Assembly: GCF_003171515.1 (NCBI RefSeq)
Contig: NC_089396.1
Span: forward strand, 2,108,001-2,172,000
Direction of reading: 5' to 3'
Origin: Pyrenophora tritici-repentis
Lineage: Eukaryota > Ascomycota > Dothideomycetes > Pleosporales > Pleosporaceae
DNA length: 64,000 nt
Shown here piece by piece: positions 1 to 11,661 of this stretch. The notes under the pieces were generated by a model. It saw only the letters and a program-made list of their open reading frames with translations. It searched no databases and was not told the origin of the DNA. The translations under genes were made by a program, and so were the position numbers. Numbering within the stretch: the stretch's first letter is position 1; each line of letters begins with the position of its first letter.

Positions 1-2
1 CC

Positions 3-596
3 CTTGCGCTACCCGTCATAGCCGACAACAAAATCCTCTGCGACGCCGACTATGCCACCTTGCGCAAGGCTTTCAACGGCTGGGTAGACGATTACAGTGG
101 TCAAGACAAGAAGTGGCCGTCCGACATTCGCGACGATTGCTTCATCGTCATTGATAAGCTTGCGCTGGACTCGTTGCTCAACGCGCCAGACAATGTTCCC
201 GGTGAGGTTCTAAAATTTCAGAACCCCGACATGGAGCCGTGGGTTGTCATAGTCGACTCCGAAGATCCGGCGAGCTTTTATTACAATGGAGGAGGCCCGT
301 ATATGGGCTTCACGAGGGTGAATACATACGGCGGCCTGGGCGAACTGTTTCTCGATCTATCATGCGATCTGTCTCTGGAAGAGAAGACTCCTATCGGAAG
401 ATATGATGGCCAAATCCCACTTTTCGACGGTACTCCGAAGGGCAAGCTGGTCGATCCCGCTGGAGGAGTGGAGGAACGTCACAAGTTTCCCTATGCTACG
501 CCGGAGGGACCCGAAGGTGCACAGGCCATGTTGGACCAGATCAACCAAGCTTTGGGTACATCATATACTTTGCGTGACGACTCCGACTCCGACTAG
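3..596 (+). CDS. Hypothetical protein, 5' end cut by the window edge
   Basis: The frame is open from base 3 to a TAG at 594-596, so at least 197 residues are encoded and the true start lies outside the window. The visible part is soluble, acidic and rich in Gly, Asp and Pro, with no membrane segment and no cysteine pattern that I recognise. It ends in a short Asp/Ser tail (DDSDSD). Codon use looks like a real fungal gene, and the only competing frames here are short shadows. It is convergent with the oxidase gene that follows. I do not recognise the family and assign no function. Confidence 0.6.
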   Translation, partial: LALPVIADNKILCDADYATLRKAFNGWVDDYSGQDKKWPSDIRDDCFIVIDKLALDSLLNAPDNVPGEVLKFQNPDMEPWVVIVDSEDPASFYYNGGGPYMGFTRVNTYGGLGELFLDLSCDLSLEEKTPIGRYDGQIPLFDGTPKGKLVDPAGGVEERHKFPYATPEGPEGAQAMLDQINQALGTSYTLRDDSDSD

Positions 597-1269
597 ATCT
601 CTTTACCGAAAGCACGTTGCATAGGTAATGCGAATCGGGAGAGTAGTGCGATGGATGGTGATATTGGACTTATCTTTGTGGGTCTGAGTAGCTCCACGAG
701 TCGGGGTGACATGGCTTTACATCTTGCTGGATGATTTCTTTTCTTGCCATCTCAATCTTCAGACTCTTCTGTCTTAGCTATGGTCGGAGTTCTGGAGCCT
801 GCGCGGACTGTTACTTTAGCTAGACCTTTTCAGTTTCATAGTCACTGCGTGGAGATTACCAAAAAATGTGAAGGACAACTTTATCAACGAAAGCCCCCAC
901 TTGAAAATGTGAGACTGTGTTGAAAGGAGACAAGATTCTTCGCCAGACGACCTGGTATTCTTCTCTAAGTGTCGCAATCACTGCATCCGCCGCTCAATTT
1001 CATCCTTCAGGTAATCAGTACTATCTACTCACGGCGAATGAACGGCAACATTTCCATCACTCGAACCAAAATGTTCACTATAACTCTGGAAAATGGCAAT
1101 GATGATATGCATTATGTAAGAAATATACATTAAACTAACTACATGATATATAGCGATAGAGAGAGACTTCCGAGTTGGACTTTTTTGGTCAGACATAAAA
1201 GAGCGATCGAGCATAACGAGCGTTGGGAGACATCCAGGATTTACGCGCGCGCTCCATAAAAAAAAAACT
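597..1269. other. Intergenic, convergent 3' ends
   Basis: No coding frame with family features or splice support was found. It lies between the 3' ends of the unknown gene and the AA5 oxidase and probably holds both 3' UTRs. An A-run sits at 1259-1267. Confidence 0.5.
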
Positions 1270-3483
1270 TTACGGCAGTACAACTTGCACTGTCCTAGCA
1301 ATACTAGGCACTCCCTCCTTGGAAATGACGAACAAGTAGTAAGCGCCGGGGATGAGAATACCGCTGTCATTGGGCAGGGTGACAGTGCACTTGTTGGCGT
1401 TGTTGTTCACATTGGATAGGGGAACTCGTCGCTGGTCGGTGTTGAGGGAGTGTGTAACGCTGCCGATACGGACCAGGGTAAATTGTAGACCGGGAACCCA
1501 CTTTTCGACTTCGATGGTCAGCTTGCCGCCGACCTTGACGCTGTTGGCACTCAGCGAGCTAATGGTTGGTCGTGCGGCGGGGGTGCCGTCTGCGTTGAAA
1601 AGGTAGGGTGGGGAGAAGATCTGGCCATCGGCGTGGTCGACGAGTTTGTTGCAGTTGGCAGAGCTGCGACCGACTCCCTGGGCGACGTAGCAGAGACCAC
1701 CGCCACCGCTGAAGACGCGTCCATCAGCGAGGAGAATGCTAACAGAGTGGTAGTTTCGGGGTACGGCTTCCGGTGCGAGGGTCTTCCAGGACTTGGTCGC
1801 TGGGTTGAAAAGCTCGGGGTATAGGGCGCCATCATCGTCGGTGAAGACCTTGGAGCGTTTCTGGCCACCAGTTACTAGGACGGTTCCATCAGGCAAGACA
1901 ACGGCGTTGGAAAAGCCACGGGGATAAACCATGTCTGCGACACGCTCGACCTTCGCGGGAGTGTTGGGCTCGCCAATGGTCGTAATGTGGGCTCGAGCAT
2001 TGGCGTCGGAGTTGGTGTAATCGGGAGAGCCTCCAGCAGAGAAGATCTTGCCAGAGGTCGCGTCGTACATGACAGAGATGCCGCACATGGCGTCGTCAAT
2101 GGTGTCTCGGATGCCAGCGGCCACTTGTGATCCGGTGCCTTTTGTGCCGTACCAGTTCATAGCTTTGCTTGGCCCGGCTTGGAAAACGGAGGCGTTCTTC
2201 CAGCCAAATAGCCAAGCGTGGTTGTCTTCACGCCAGATGCCCTCGCGATCGGTCGTAAGCATTGGCTTCACTCTTGCGTTGGGTAGAGCCGTCCAGGTGT
2301 TGGTGACCGGGTCGTAAACCTCGCCATCCTTGCCCTTACGGGGACCAGAGTATGCGCCTCCAATGGTGAAGATACGGTTGTCAGATGTCGTAGCAGATGA
2401 TTGGTAGCCACGAGCCATTTTCATGTCAGGCGCCGAAATGAACGCGTTGGTAGTAGGGTTGTAAACACTGGTTTTCGCAGCATCGGATCCTCCCTGGATA
2501 ACAAGGCGGCCGTCCTGAAGACTGCTCATTGCAGGGCAGAACATGTCGTGGTGAGTGTTGCTCACCGTGCGAGCTGAGACGGCACCACTGGATACGATTA
2601 GTATGCGTTTGAGAAGTGGACTATGGGCAAGACATACGTGTTGAAGTTGTAATCGGCAAACTGCGTTTTTCCACCTGCACCACCGAATGCATCCACACCC
2701 CAACTGGAGAATACAAGCAAACGTTTCGAGACAGGATACTCAGGGACAACATATGCAGCGACCGGGATGACTGGGAGGCGGATGAGATCGGACCATTCAC
2801 CATTCTGTGCAGGAGCTGGTGCCTCATTAAGACGCATCACATCGTAACGCTTGTCGGTAGACCAGATCAATGTGTTACTGCGTGCATCGGCCTTGATGTG
2901 ACAAGCCAAACCCGCTACGTCGTAAACAGCAGCTTTGCATGTTGCCCAGTTTGCGCAGAGATACGCGCACTGGTCAAAGGTTTTGACACCTTTCCATAAC
3001 TTCTCAGTTGGTCCACGAATGTCGGTTCCTGGGCAGATGCTGTAGGTTTTCTTGCGTGACGCGTTAGCATATGACACAATCTACTACGTTTCGCCAACTT
3101 ACTCGGTTCCTGTGGTAGGTCCATTCATTTTGAGGGCAGCGAGCGATGTTGACTTGCTCCGCTTGAATCACTTGATAGCGAGTATTGGCAACCCAAGTCA
3201 AGCCAGCAACCTCCTTGAAATGACAGTCCTTGGTGCGATTGTCGTATACTGCCTTGAAGCAGTCCATACTCGCGTCGCATAACTTCGCGCATGCTTCCAC
3301 CGAAGCAATCTTGGGCTTTACTGTTACAGTAGGCCCAGTAAGATCCGTACCGGGACACACTCGGTAACGAATACCTTGGGAACCAGTGAAGATGGTGTCT
3401 GTACCGGGGCAAGCATTAAGGGCGTTGGTAAATTGGAAAAGAAGGGACGCCGAAAGAACGGCAAGAGATTTGTGGAGCTGCAT
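1270..3483 (-). CDS. Secreted copper-radical oxidase (AA5_2, galactose oxidase-like) with two PAN domains
   Basis: Three exons: 3483-3103, 3050-2638, 2587-1270 (introns 52 and 50 nt, GTAAGT/GTATGT donors), giving 703 residues. The start is the ATG at 3483, which begins a signal peptide (MQLHKSLAVLSASLLF). Two PAN/apple modules, each opening with CPGTD, fill about residues 20-240. The Kelch-propeller oxidase domain follows. By alignment from memory with galactose oxidase, the Cys-Tyr cofactor is Cys282-Tyr326 and the copper ligands are Tyr544, His545 and His644, all present. The stacking Trp290 of galactose oxidase is replaced by Tyr344 (GGAYSG instead of GGSWSG). That change is known in AA5_2 members preferring aryl or other primary alcohols, so galactose may not be the substrate. 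The product would be an aldehyde plus H2O2, outside the cell. Confidence 0.93.
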
Positions 3484-4740
3484 CCTGGATGTCAAAGCAG
3501 TATGCTGGCCTACAGAGCACTGGAGGGACTGGGCGACAACATGATATATACCAGTCCAGACTACAAATTCTATATTTGTAACCTGCTCATAGGACGTCGC
3601 CAAAGCGGCTACTGGCGTGACGTGAGCGCGAGGGGTGTAAACCTAGCTTCGAATCGGCGTAATACACTACTAAGAAAGGAACCACCATGAGTAGCCATCC
3701 TTGGCGAGATCGTTCATTTCTCCTGTTTTGCTTTGTTCGATAGCGCTAGAGGCACATGCTAGGGACCACTGACAGGGGCTCTTGGCAACCGTAGCGGGCC
3801 GGAACCCAGACGTAGGCTAGTGGCGATGCTACTATCGGTAGGCTCGGCCTTCGTGGAGTCATGGAAACGGCTGCGCCTCCAAAACATGAGAACGTCTTCC
3901 GGTTCCTGCGTTACGATAACGCCTATCTTCTCGAGAGTCATGTGCCGTGCGGCCCATGTCTCTCACTCTTTTGCTGTGGGTCCATTAGCATACATGAAGT
4001 AATTTCTGTCTATACATTACTGTTGATGGAATATGTATAATTCCAAAAGATGATGTGAAGTGGTGGACAATCTTTTGTGTGCCAACAACCCATTGTTGTG
4101 TTCCCGCCACGCTGCCTGAAACGCCAAGCCCACCTTTCCACCCCATCCCTGCGCCCATCAGGGACACGTTGTCTGCAAGGACAACGGTGGTCAATAAACA
4201 CCGTCAAATTACCGCCCCTGTCTCCACCGCATAAGCAGATATCAATAGCGTGCCGGAATGCCATGGCAACTCCACCCAAGGCCGCTACCTACCAGCACAA
4301 CAGACCGAACAGTTCCCCAGATCACGGACACAGTCCATCTGTCCCGCCGATGACACATGATAGCTGAAGTACAGTAGCCTGCGAGGCATTCCAGTAGGGC
4401 AAGTAGAGAAATGAGAGTGACTCGCGTGGGGAGGACGACGGCAGCTGGTATGTGGGGCTGTATACCTCTAGTGCGGATGTGCGGGCGGGTAAGAAGAACG
4501 ATATATTGATATTCCCTAAAGAGGACTTTTGAAGGATTGCGGGTGTTCGAAGAATGTTTCACGAGTCGACGGCTATCGCTCTGCTCGCAAGGGAATAGGA
4601 GGTTATGTGGCGCGGAGAACATGTCCGTGGCTGTGTTACTGCTCATTGCGCGTGTAATTGAACACACACAACTTCGAGACTGCGAAAAGGTTCTCTAAGT
4701 CTCCCAGAGTCTGACGAAGTGCAGGTCATCGTGAGCGAGC
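3484..4740. other. Intergenic, 1.26 kb
   Basis: No supported gene. A minus-strand frame at 4242-4667 has two hydrophobic stretches, and frames down to 3985 might be its exons, but I could not build a convincing spliced model. The left part should hold the oxidase promoter. Confidence 0.4.
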
Positions 4741-7152
4741 TCACCATCCTTGACCAGGCATCGCGCTCCAGTTGGGCGCCGACCAGTTCCACTGCGTACT
4801 TTCGAAGCCTATCGAATCGTGCGTGGGGGCTATGGGAAAGGGTTCCATACCCATGTTCATCTGATCGTACTGGCCATGTAGTGGGTAAAGGCTATCCTGG
4901 TCTGCAAGCACAGGGGCGTTTGGATTGATGTCCTCGGTTACCGGCAGTTGATCTCGCAGCGCTGCTGCTCTTTCTTCCATGTGATCCATCCTCTGTTTGA
5001 TTCGAGCTACAATTGTTGGTGTTTCTGATTGCCCCGGCGCGGCCTCTCGTGCAGCCCACGCTTGAAGTATAAGTCCTGCAAATATTGAGAAAAAGGGATT
5101 GTTGGGTCTGTTCTCCATCGGATTGTCCTTGTGCTCAAGACCCATGAACCGAGCTTCGCAATTAGCACTCATCACTTCCCACGCACGGCTTGCGTGGTCG
5201 GAAAGCGGCCGTTGTTTCAGATCCCGAGCCAAGTGAACATAGGCTGGGAAAGGAAAGTGTAGGTATATCAGCCAGCGGTAGCCCGTGATTTTAGAGGGCT
5301 GCATGAGTGCTGTGTCGCATTCAAGCATATTGCAAGCATGCCGGAGACCTTCGTCTCTTTGCTCGGTCGCTTCCTCTTCTGGTTCTGGAGCTCTGGTGGA
5401 TAGATAGTTTGCGAACCGGATTTTTGCCAGTGAATAACGTGTCCACCAAATCGTCATGAAGTGCAGTGGGTTTTGAGCATCGCAGCGCGCAAGACATCTC
5501 GTCTCAATCATCGCCTCGAACGTCGCCAAGTCATGATGTTCCAGACCATGAGCTAGCATAGACTTCTCAGCAAAATATTTCATGCTGGGATTGACGAAAT
5601 CTAAGTGAGAAGCGCTGTGGCGAATGTAATTGCCAATTCGACATCGCGTGACTGCGAATAATGCTTCGGAAGTGATCTCAAACTCGACGGGCGGATTTTT
5701 TATATCTTTTCGTAGAGCGGAATCGTTTACACTAAGTGGTACCTTGCAGTCCCACGTGGGTAGCAAAGTGGCAAGTCGTGGATCCGTCAATTCCGCTATG
5801 CGGCTATCAAAGAGCACGAGGGACCACCAGAGTCGTCGCCGCTACTTTGTGTCAGTGAAATTGGGATCACACGCATTGTCTAACGTACAAGCTCAGCCTC
5901 AAGAGCGGGATGTTTGGAGTTGACAGCTTCTGAATCGATGCCCATCCGCTGGGCGATACGCACAGCAGTCGATAGCATAGAAGCGAGTGACCGCGGGTCA
6001 GTCTGGGACTTAAGCGAAATCTACTACCGTTAGATAAATTTCTATGCGATCGTATGTAACTCACTAGATAGAGGTGGAGAGCTGTCAAGCATTCTCGGTC
6101 ACTGGTCTTGAGGAATCTACAGTTTAGCAATGCCTCCCTAGCCCCCAGCTGATAGCCTCTAATAACATCCCCTCGAGGTGTCCCGAACATGTTCTGGCAT
6201 TGATTTTGGGTAAGGCTGAAGACAGCCATACAGTATATGGCAAACATCAAAGCCTCCGTGTTGGGTGGAATGCTCGTCAGATCACTGGCGGCATCGATGA
6301 TACGCGGCTGAAGGGTAGGGGTGTGAGTGAGCTTCAACATTGGGTCGACATTTTCCAAGTATATCTGCCAGAGTTTGAAAATCTGAGCTTGGGGTGGATG
6401 CAGGGTAGACAATTCGATGCCGGCACTGCGGGAGCAAAACAAGAGGTGTTCACTGCGATTTAACTGGTCATCATAAAGTTCATCCCAGGCTTTGACAACC
6501 TCTCGTTGTCGCAAGATAGGAGAGGAAGAGCCAGTATCATCGGAGTCCCCGTGATTGTCGTGATATGAGTCGCCATTGTCATCATCGGCGTGTGGGGTCT
6601 AAACGCCTGTTAGTCAAATTGCTGCTCAACGACGCACGCACTCACTGTTCGATTCATGACATGCCAGAAATTCTTTGGAGGATTTTTTCCATCGTATTCA
6701 ATCGGCCGAGATGTCTGGGGGTTTGCTTGAGAGCTAGTGGGCGTCGCTGACACTTGTCGTGATCGCTCTGTGAGCCCCAAAGCTCTTTTTCCAGTTTGAC
6801 CACGATTTGGACGACTATCCCTTCTGGCTTCCGGGCTGAGGACATGGCTTGCTAAGTTGGTATGTAAGGGTTGGAACGCAATGTTGTGTGTCTTCAGCAG
6901 ATTTTCGTACTGATGAAGACGATCTAACAACTCCCGCTCAGGAAATCTGCGACGCCTCTGGCGAGGGAACGTAGCTGCAGATACGCATTGAACGCCAGCT
7001 TTGGAGCAGTTGGAACACGGGAATTTGCGATCGCACTTTACTTTTCTCTGCGCACATAACACGCAAGACTGCACGCGTGCCGGCTTATTCGTGGCTGCCG
7101 GCGGAGAAAGAACATCAACGCTATGTTCGGGCGTGATCATGTCCGACGACAT
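4741..7152 (-). CDS. Zn2Cys6 fungal-specific transcription factor
   Basis: Four exons: 7152-6646, 6598-6065, 6020-5889, 5841-4741 (introns 47, 44 and 47 nt, all in phase), giving 757 residues. The start chosen is the ATG at 7152; no ATG lies before it in the open frame. The zinc cluster is Cys30, 33, 40, 46, 49 and 56 (CX2CX6CX5CX2CX6C), followed by a basic linker and a short heptad-like stretch (LLDRLHQYENLL). The middle part carries the fungal-specific TF domain, including the family signature RRRLWWSLVLFDSRI made by the exon 3-4 junction. It should act in the nucleus as a dimeric DNA-binding regulator. No clear target cluster adjoins it; the AA5 oxidase lies downstream on the same strand. 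Confidence 0.92.
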
Positions 7153-7688
7153 TTTCCAGATAGAAAACAAGCCTACAGCCAAGCCGGGGATGATGGTTGC
7201 GTATGATAGCCAAGGTGGGGGAAAGCCTAGAGTGGATGAAGATGTAGGGCGTTAGGCCACCATGTCTAGATATGGCCATGGTTATTTCTGACGCATCCTG
7301 TACACGTGATCGGAAGTCAATGAATCGCACAAGATCATCTCAGACGTCAGCAGCGCGCGAAATAGATGACGAGAGCATAGCTGGATTCAAGTCGCGACAC
7401 AATGGCAGCTTGCGTAACGCGTCGAACAAGAGAATCACCCGCTACGCATAATGCCATGCTTTCGATGACTTTGACACTAGTAGTAACAAAGCTAGATGAG
7501 CGTGTCGCGGCTGCTATCGGATGAAGATCCAGGACTCAGATGTTGAAATGGCGACACTCTCGGCGAGGTACCATCATCGACCCCTCGGTCAAATCTAAGC
7601 CCCGAGGCTATCACGTGACTATCAGACCACTCATTGATGTGCATCATTATGCAAAAGCAGGATAGAGGATAAATCTACAGGTCTGCAC
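7153..7688. other. Intergenic, promoter side of the transcription factor
   Basis: No gene supported. It should contain the promoter and 5' UTR of the Zn2Cys6 gene and the 3' end of the broken B3/B4 gene. Confidence 0.4.
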
Positions 7689-8402
7689 CTATTTAATAAG
7701 ACATTGCTCAATCTTGATATCTGCAGATAGCTTTTGCAACTTTTGACTAAGCTCTTCAACCGCATGGTTCAGTTGATCATCGCTGATAGCTTCAAGGGCA
7801 TCAAGTATGAATAATACGCTAGTCGTACCATCACTGAGTGCAGTCCTCGAGCATTATCTCCAATTCCACCTTCTGCAAGTCACTTCGTTATCGTCACACC
7901 AGATAGCCTCTCCGGGAGTCGGGCACTCAACAACCACCTCCCCTCCAGACTTTGTGTCAAACTGCTCGCTTCCTGTCGTAAGTTTCAAAACTGGACTGCC
8001 GTTGTACTTGTCGAGATCTTCGCCTCCAAGCGGAATCTGGTGCTTAATTGAGATTGCATTGTAGATATCGGTCAAGCGGTTCACACGTGGTAGACCTGTG
8101 TCGATGCGGCGGAGGAGTGCCTCAAGGCTATTCATGGTTTTCTTTGGTTTCGCGCCAAAGGCTTTGTAGGCTTCTTTCCACTGCGCGACATGTGGGATGG
8201 AGTTGACTGGAGTCTGTGCAAGGACTGCTTTGGCTGAAGCTTCGGCAGATGAGAGGAATGCTTCGCTGATGGAGTCCGAGGGACCTGGGGGGATGTTGGT
8301 TACGGTCATAAGCAGTGCGCGGTAGTCGGGTCGGAGTTGGAAGATCTCTGGTTCAATGCACGCATTGGCGAGGAAGTTTGTATGGTCCCCTCAGGCTGAC
8401 AT
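7689..8402 (-). pseudogene. B3/B4 (tRNA-synthetase beta-subunit-like) domain protein, broken by two in-frame stops
   Basis: One continuous frame runs from an ATG at 8402 to a TAG at 7691-7689, but TGA at 8393-8391 and TAA at 7856-7854 interrupt it. The reading frame is conserved on both sides of both stops. The family segment EIFQLRPDYRALL lies upstream of the longest ATG frame, CRRWNWR precedes the TAA, and VLFILDALEAIS follows it. The second stop sits where relatives, as I remember them, carry RWNWRQ, so CAA to TAA would explain it. A CGA to TGA change would explain the first. B3/B4 proteins are small cytosolic proteins related to the beta subunit of Phe-tRNA synthetase, of uncertain role. 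No intron with fitting signals removes either stop. An alternative is a shorter functional protein from the ATG at 8309 to 7854 (151 residues). Confidence 0.8.
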
Positions 8403-8804
8403 ATTGGATGTAGTCTGGATCGAGCGACCAAGATAGATAGACAAGGACTTGAAAGAGATAGAAATGGCGATGTGCGAATTTACACCTCGCTACAGACGTC
8501 AAGGTGAGAAACGATGTGTAAAGCCGTCGCACATTCTGTCTCGACTCTCGACCATTTTATATGCTCTTTCTGCAAAACTTACGCTGAAATCCTCTGGAAA
8601 TTGCGCGCCTACCTGAATTGACAACAGGGCGTGAATGTCAAAGTCTCTGTTGACATCAGGGCGGGTTCAGTCCTTCCTAGCGTGCTAGGGAGTTTTGGCT
8701 GCTCGGATGAGTTTAGTGGGGCAAAAGTCTGTCTCGCAGCTCGTATGCCGCATACCGTATTCGTATACCCGCCCCGCCCTTCCCTCATCTTCCTTCGCAT
8801 ATCT
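8403..8804. promoter_or_regulatory. Divergent intergenic region between B3/B4 relic and Rieske gene
   Basis: A 402-bp gap between two divergent starts, so it should hold both promoters. I see no specific binding site I can defend. Confidence 0.35.
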
Positions 8805-9385
8805 ATGCTCGCCAACCCCTTCTCGCGAGCCTCTCGGGGAGGCGACGCGTGGTTTTCCGCAGGTCTAACCTCTTCCTACCCTAATGTCGATGACACTACA
8901 CGTGTCGGCGAGCAGAGACCTTGTGACGGGAAATTCATCCCTGGGTGTCGTGTTTTTCACGTGCCCCACGACGACAGCACAAAAGCCACTGAAGTAGCAA
9001 TTGACGATTGGAATGATGGGGAATTAGGCGGGGATACGAAAAATCAGGTTATGGTGTTTCAGTATAAGGGTCGGTTCCTTGCGGTCAATCATGTATGTCT
9101 GTGGTTAACCCTATTATCGTCCGATGCATGCGTTGATTGTGGGTATGTGCGTAGGAATGTCCACATTCGTCTTATCCTCTTTCCAACGGTACGCCTTTTG
9201 ATATTGAGGATTTTGGTGTGACGCTAAGCTCGGGGATACAATGTCCAAAACATGATTGGTCGTTTGATCTTCATACTGGACGGTCAGATCGCGGGAGCTA
9301 TAAACTTCAAGTTTGGGAGGTTCAACAGAGGAGTGGGGCGGAGGGTGAGGAGATTTGGGTGAGGAGAAAACAGAGAATTGGATAA
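8805..9385 (+). CDS. Small Rieske [2Fe-2S] domain protein
   Basis: Two exons, 8805-9092 and 9155-9385 (62-nt intron, GTATGT donor, TAG acceptor), giving 172 residues. Splicing joins VNH to ECPH and so creates the Rieske cluster: Cys98 and His100 in CPH, Cys126 and His129 in CPKH. The C-terminal half (SFDLHTGRSDRGSYKLQVW) is typical of the Rieske fold. There is no catalytic domain, signal peptide or membrane helix, so it resembles a free-standing ferredoxin-like Rieske protein rather than an oxygenase or the bc1 subunit. The ATG at 8805 was chosen; an in-frame ATG at 8745 would add 20 residues. It is convergent with the galactanase gene, 73 bp away. Its electron partner is unknown. Confidence 0.88.
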
Positions 9386-9458
9386 AGCAAAACAGGGGGT
9401 TTCACAGGTAGTTGGCTTAATGGCAAACATATCTACATTGCATGAAACATTCCTCTCC

Positions 9459-11006
9459 CTACAATTTGATACCTGTAACCTCAAAGGTCTGGACAACATT
9501 CTGTCCAAAGTAAGACCAGAATTTTGTCCCGTCAATCTTAGTGTCGACATGCTGTCCATACTGTTCCCCGGTTCCAATCTGAGTGCTCCACCTAGTAACA
9601 GACGCTCCCGTCGCCGGACGCGTCGTAAAGCTCGAAAGATCAAAGTTGATGTACTGCGCGGCATCGAAGTTGACAGCAACAATTACGAGCTTTGACTTGC
9701 TGGCGTCGTATGCAGCAACGACGTTGTCCCTACCGCCGTCAAGGATGCGCATTCCAACTCGCAGATGGCGAGCAAACTGTGCGAGGACAAAGTACTTTTG
9801 CGTGGGCCCACCGAGAGTCTTCGCGTCATTGTCTGCGTCTATGAGACCCCAGCCGCCTTGATCAAGGACTTGCCAGTATTCCCATGCAGTTGGCTTCAGG
9901 TATCGCATATCCTTAAAGAGATATTTTGCCATATCTGCGCCAGATGCTACACCGTCGCCATACTCGCTGTTCCAAACCTTCTTACCAGCCTGTGTGGCTA
10001 GCGAGTGGACACTTGCACGGTCCCCGCTGTTATATTGGTAGCCATGTACTTGGATGCGGTCGATCTTGCTCAGAGCGCTGCTTCCAATGTTCTTAAGGGC
10101 AGTGACTGCTTGATCGTAGTATGACTCGTCGGATGCCGATATCATTGTGGCCAATCCACGGCTTGTAAGTTCAGCATCCAGGTAACCGATAATCTTGGCC
10201 TGTGTAGCAACGTCGATGTGGCAACCTTCCTGCGTGCCATCCGCTTTCCACCAGTTGGCACTAGGCTCGTTGAAGGCTTCTACGGTTTCAAAGGCGATGT
10301 TCCACTTGTCTTTGAAATATTTGGCGACAGTGGCCATATAGACGGCATGTTTCTCCAAGTTCCAAGATTGGATGTTTTCACTGCCGTCTGCGGAACCAGA
10401 GGGGTTGTGGTTCTTCGTCATCCACCTATGTCTTAGTTAGCTAGAGATTATCGACTCCAAATCTGAGTTGCATACCACATGGGTGAATTCGAGAAAAGCT
10501 CGGTCCTGGTGGCTCCACGAGCAATGGCTTTCTGCAATGCCGTTCGTTGTTTGACATCGACCGTCCTGGACAAAAAAAGTCAGCGAGATTCTCTATATCA
10601 CATCCTGGAAATGAACATACCAGTTCCAGCTAGCAGAGGTTGGATCACTGCTTTTCCAGTCTATCCAGAATCCCTCCATCTGCCTCGATCTCTTGACATT
10701 TGGGGACGAAACCATGCTTTCGCCATCGACCGAATTCCAGCTGCATGCACCAGCATTGTACCGAACGATGTTGAAGCCGAGCCCTGGAAGTGTCTGACCG
10801 TTATACTTGACTTGATCAAGCGTGAAGAATACGTCTGCCAAATCATCTCTGTCTCCAAACTGCTGCGCCCACCATGCTAGCGACGTTCCCCATCCTTCCC
10901 AGGTTCCCCAGTTGGATTTTGGGTCGATAGTAGTGGTGATGTCGGCATTGGCAGAGTAGCTGCTTGCCAGCACCAAGGCTGTCCGAAGGAAAGTGGAGGT
11001 GCGCAT
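9459..11006 (-). CDS. GH30 endo-beta-1,6-galactanase, secreted
   Basis: Three exons: 11006-10621, 10565-10476, 10425-9459 (introns 55 and 50 nt), giving 480 residues. The 90-nt middle exon reads through to SNSPMWWMTKNHNPSG, typical of the family. A signal peptide begins MRTSTFLRTALVLASSYSA. The catalytic acid/base is probably Glu212 in AFNEP, and the nucleophile Glu313 in NSEYGDG. The order of blocks (GWGTSLAWWA near the N terminus, (beta/alpha)8 barrel, then a beta-sandwich tail) fits GH30 subfamily 5, enzymes that cut beta-1,6-galactan side chains of arabinogalactan proteins outside the cell. The subfamily call is from memory and is less certain than the family. Confidence 0.88.
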
Positions 11007-11661
11007 TGTGGAGGACGAAGGTTGAGCACCGTACCTTGGTACTGCGCATGGTTGCCATATATGTTTTCTTTATCAGCACTAACAATAACAACGCCAATCA
11101 TCTTACCCATCATTTCCGGCAATGGACCCGCTAAAGCTGCCAATTTCATCTTGACGCCGAAATATGGGGAAGCGGGGTCATCCTTGTTCACAGACCATTC
11201 CTAGGAACTCCGTGGTCACCGGTCCCATGGTTGGTCTTCATCCGGAACAATTTGCATGCAAATTCTTCCGTAGTAGACGTCGGCAGTCACAAGACTACCA
11301 CCCACAAGCCTTGGTCTTATGCGAGTGTATATGTGCATCGAAACGCTTGCTCATTACAGGACATCCATCCGACAATGGTCTTGGAACGTTTATAGGCAGA
11401 TGCAGAAAATGGAAGGTCGCATGTGGGACCACACACCACTAAATTGGGAAGGTGGAGACTGTGTCGGTCGTCGGGGAAATGGCGTCCATGAGCACGGTCA
11501 CTAGCAACGACAATGACATACGGTATGTACAAGGCTCGGCCCGAACATTAAAACGCGACACAACATGATGGCAACCAACTCGCGTGACGTGTCACATAAG
11601 TACTTTAAATTATAAATAGTCGTACGCTACATATATACCGCTCTCTGGTTGTTTGTAACAC
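11007..11661. other. Intergenic between galactanase and GH32
   Basis: No gene supported. It holds the galactanase promoter and the GH32 3' end. Both genes run on the minus strand. Confidence 0.4.

Noticed and set aside
4242..4667. Minus-strand frame with two hydrophobic segments
   Set aside because: Could be a small membrane protein, but no start, splice or family evidence held up.
7854..8309. B3/B4 frame taken as a normal short gene
   Set aside because: Clear family sequence continues in frame on both sides beyond the ATG and the stop, so a broken gene fits better.
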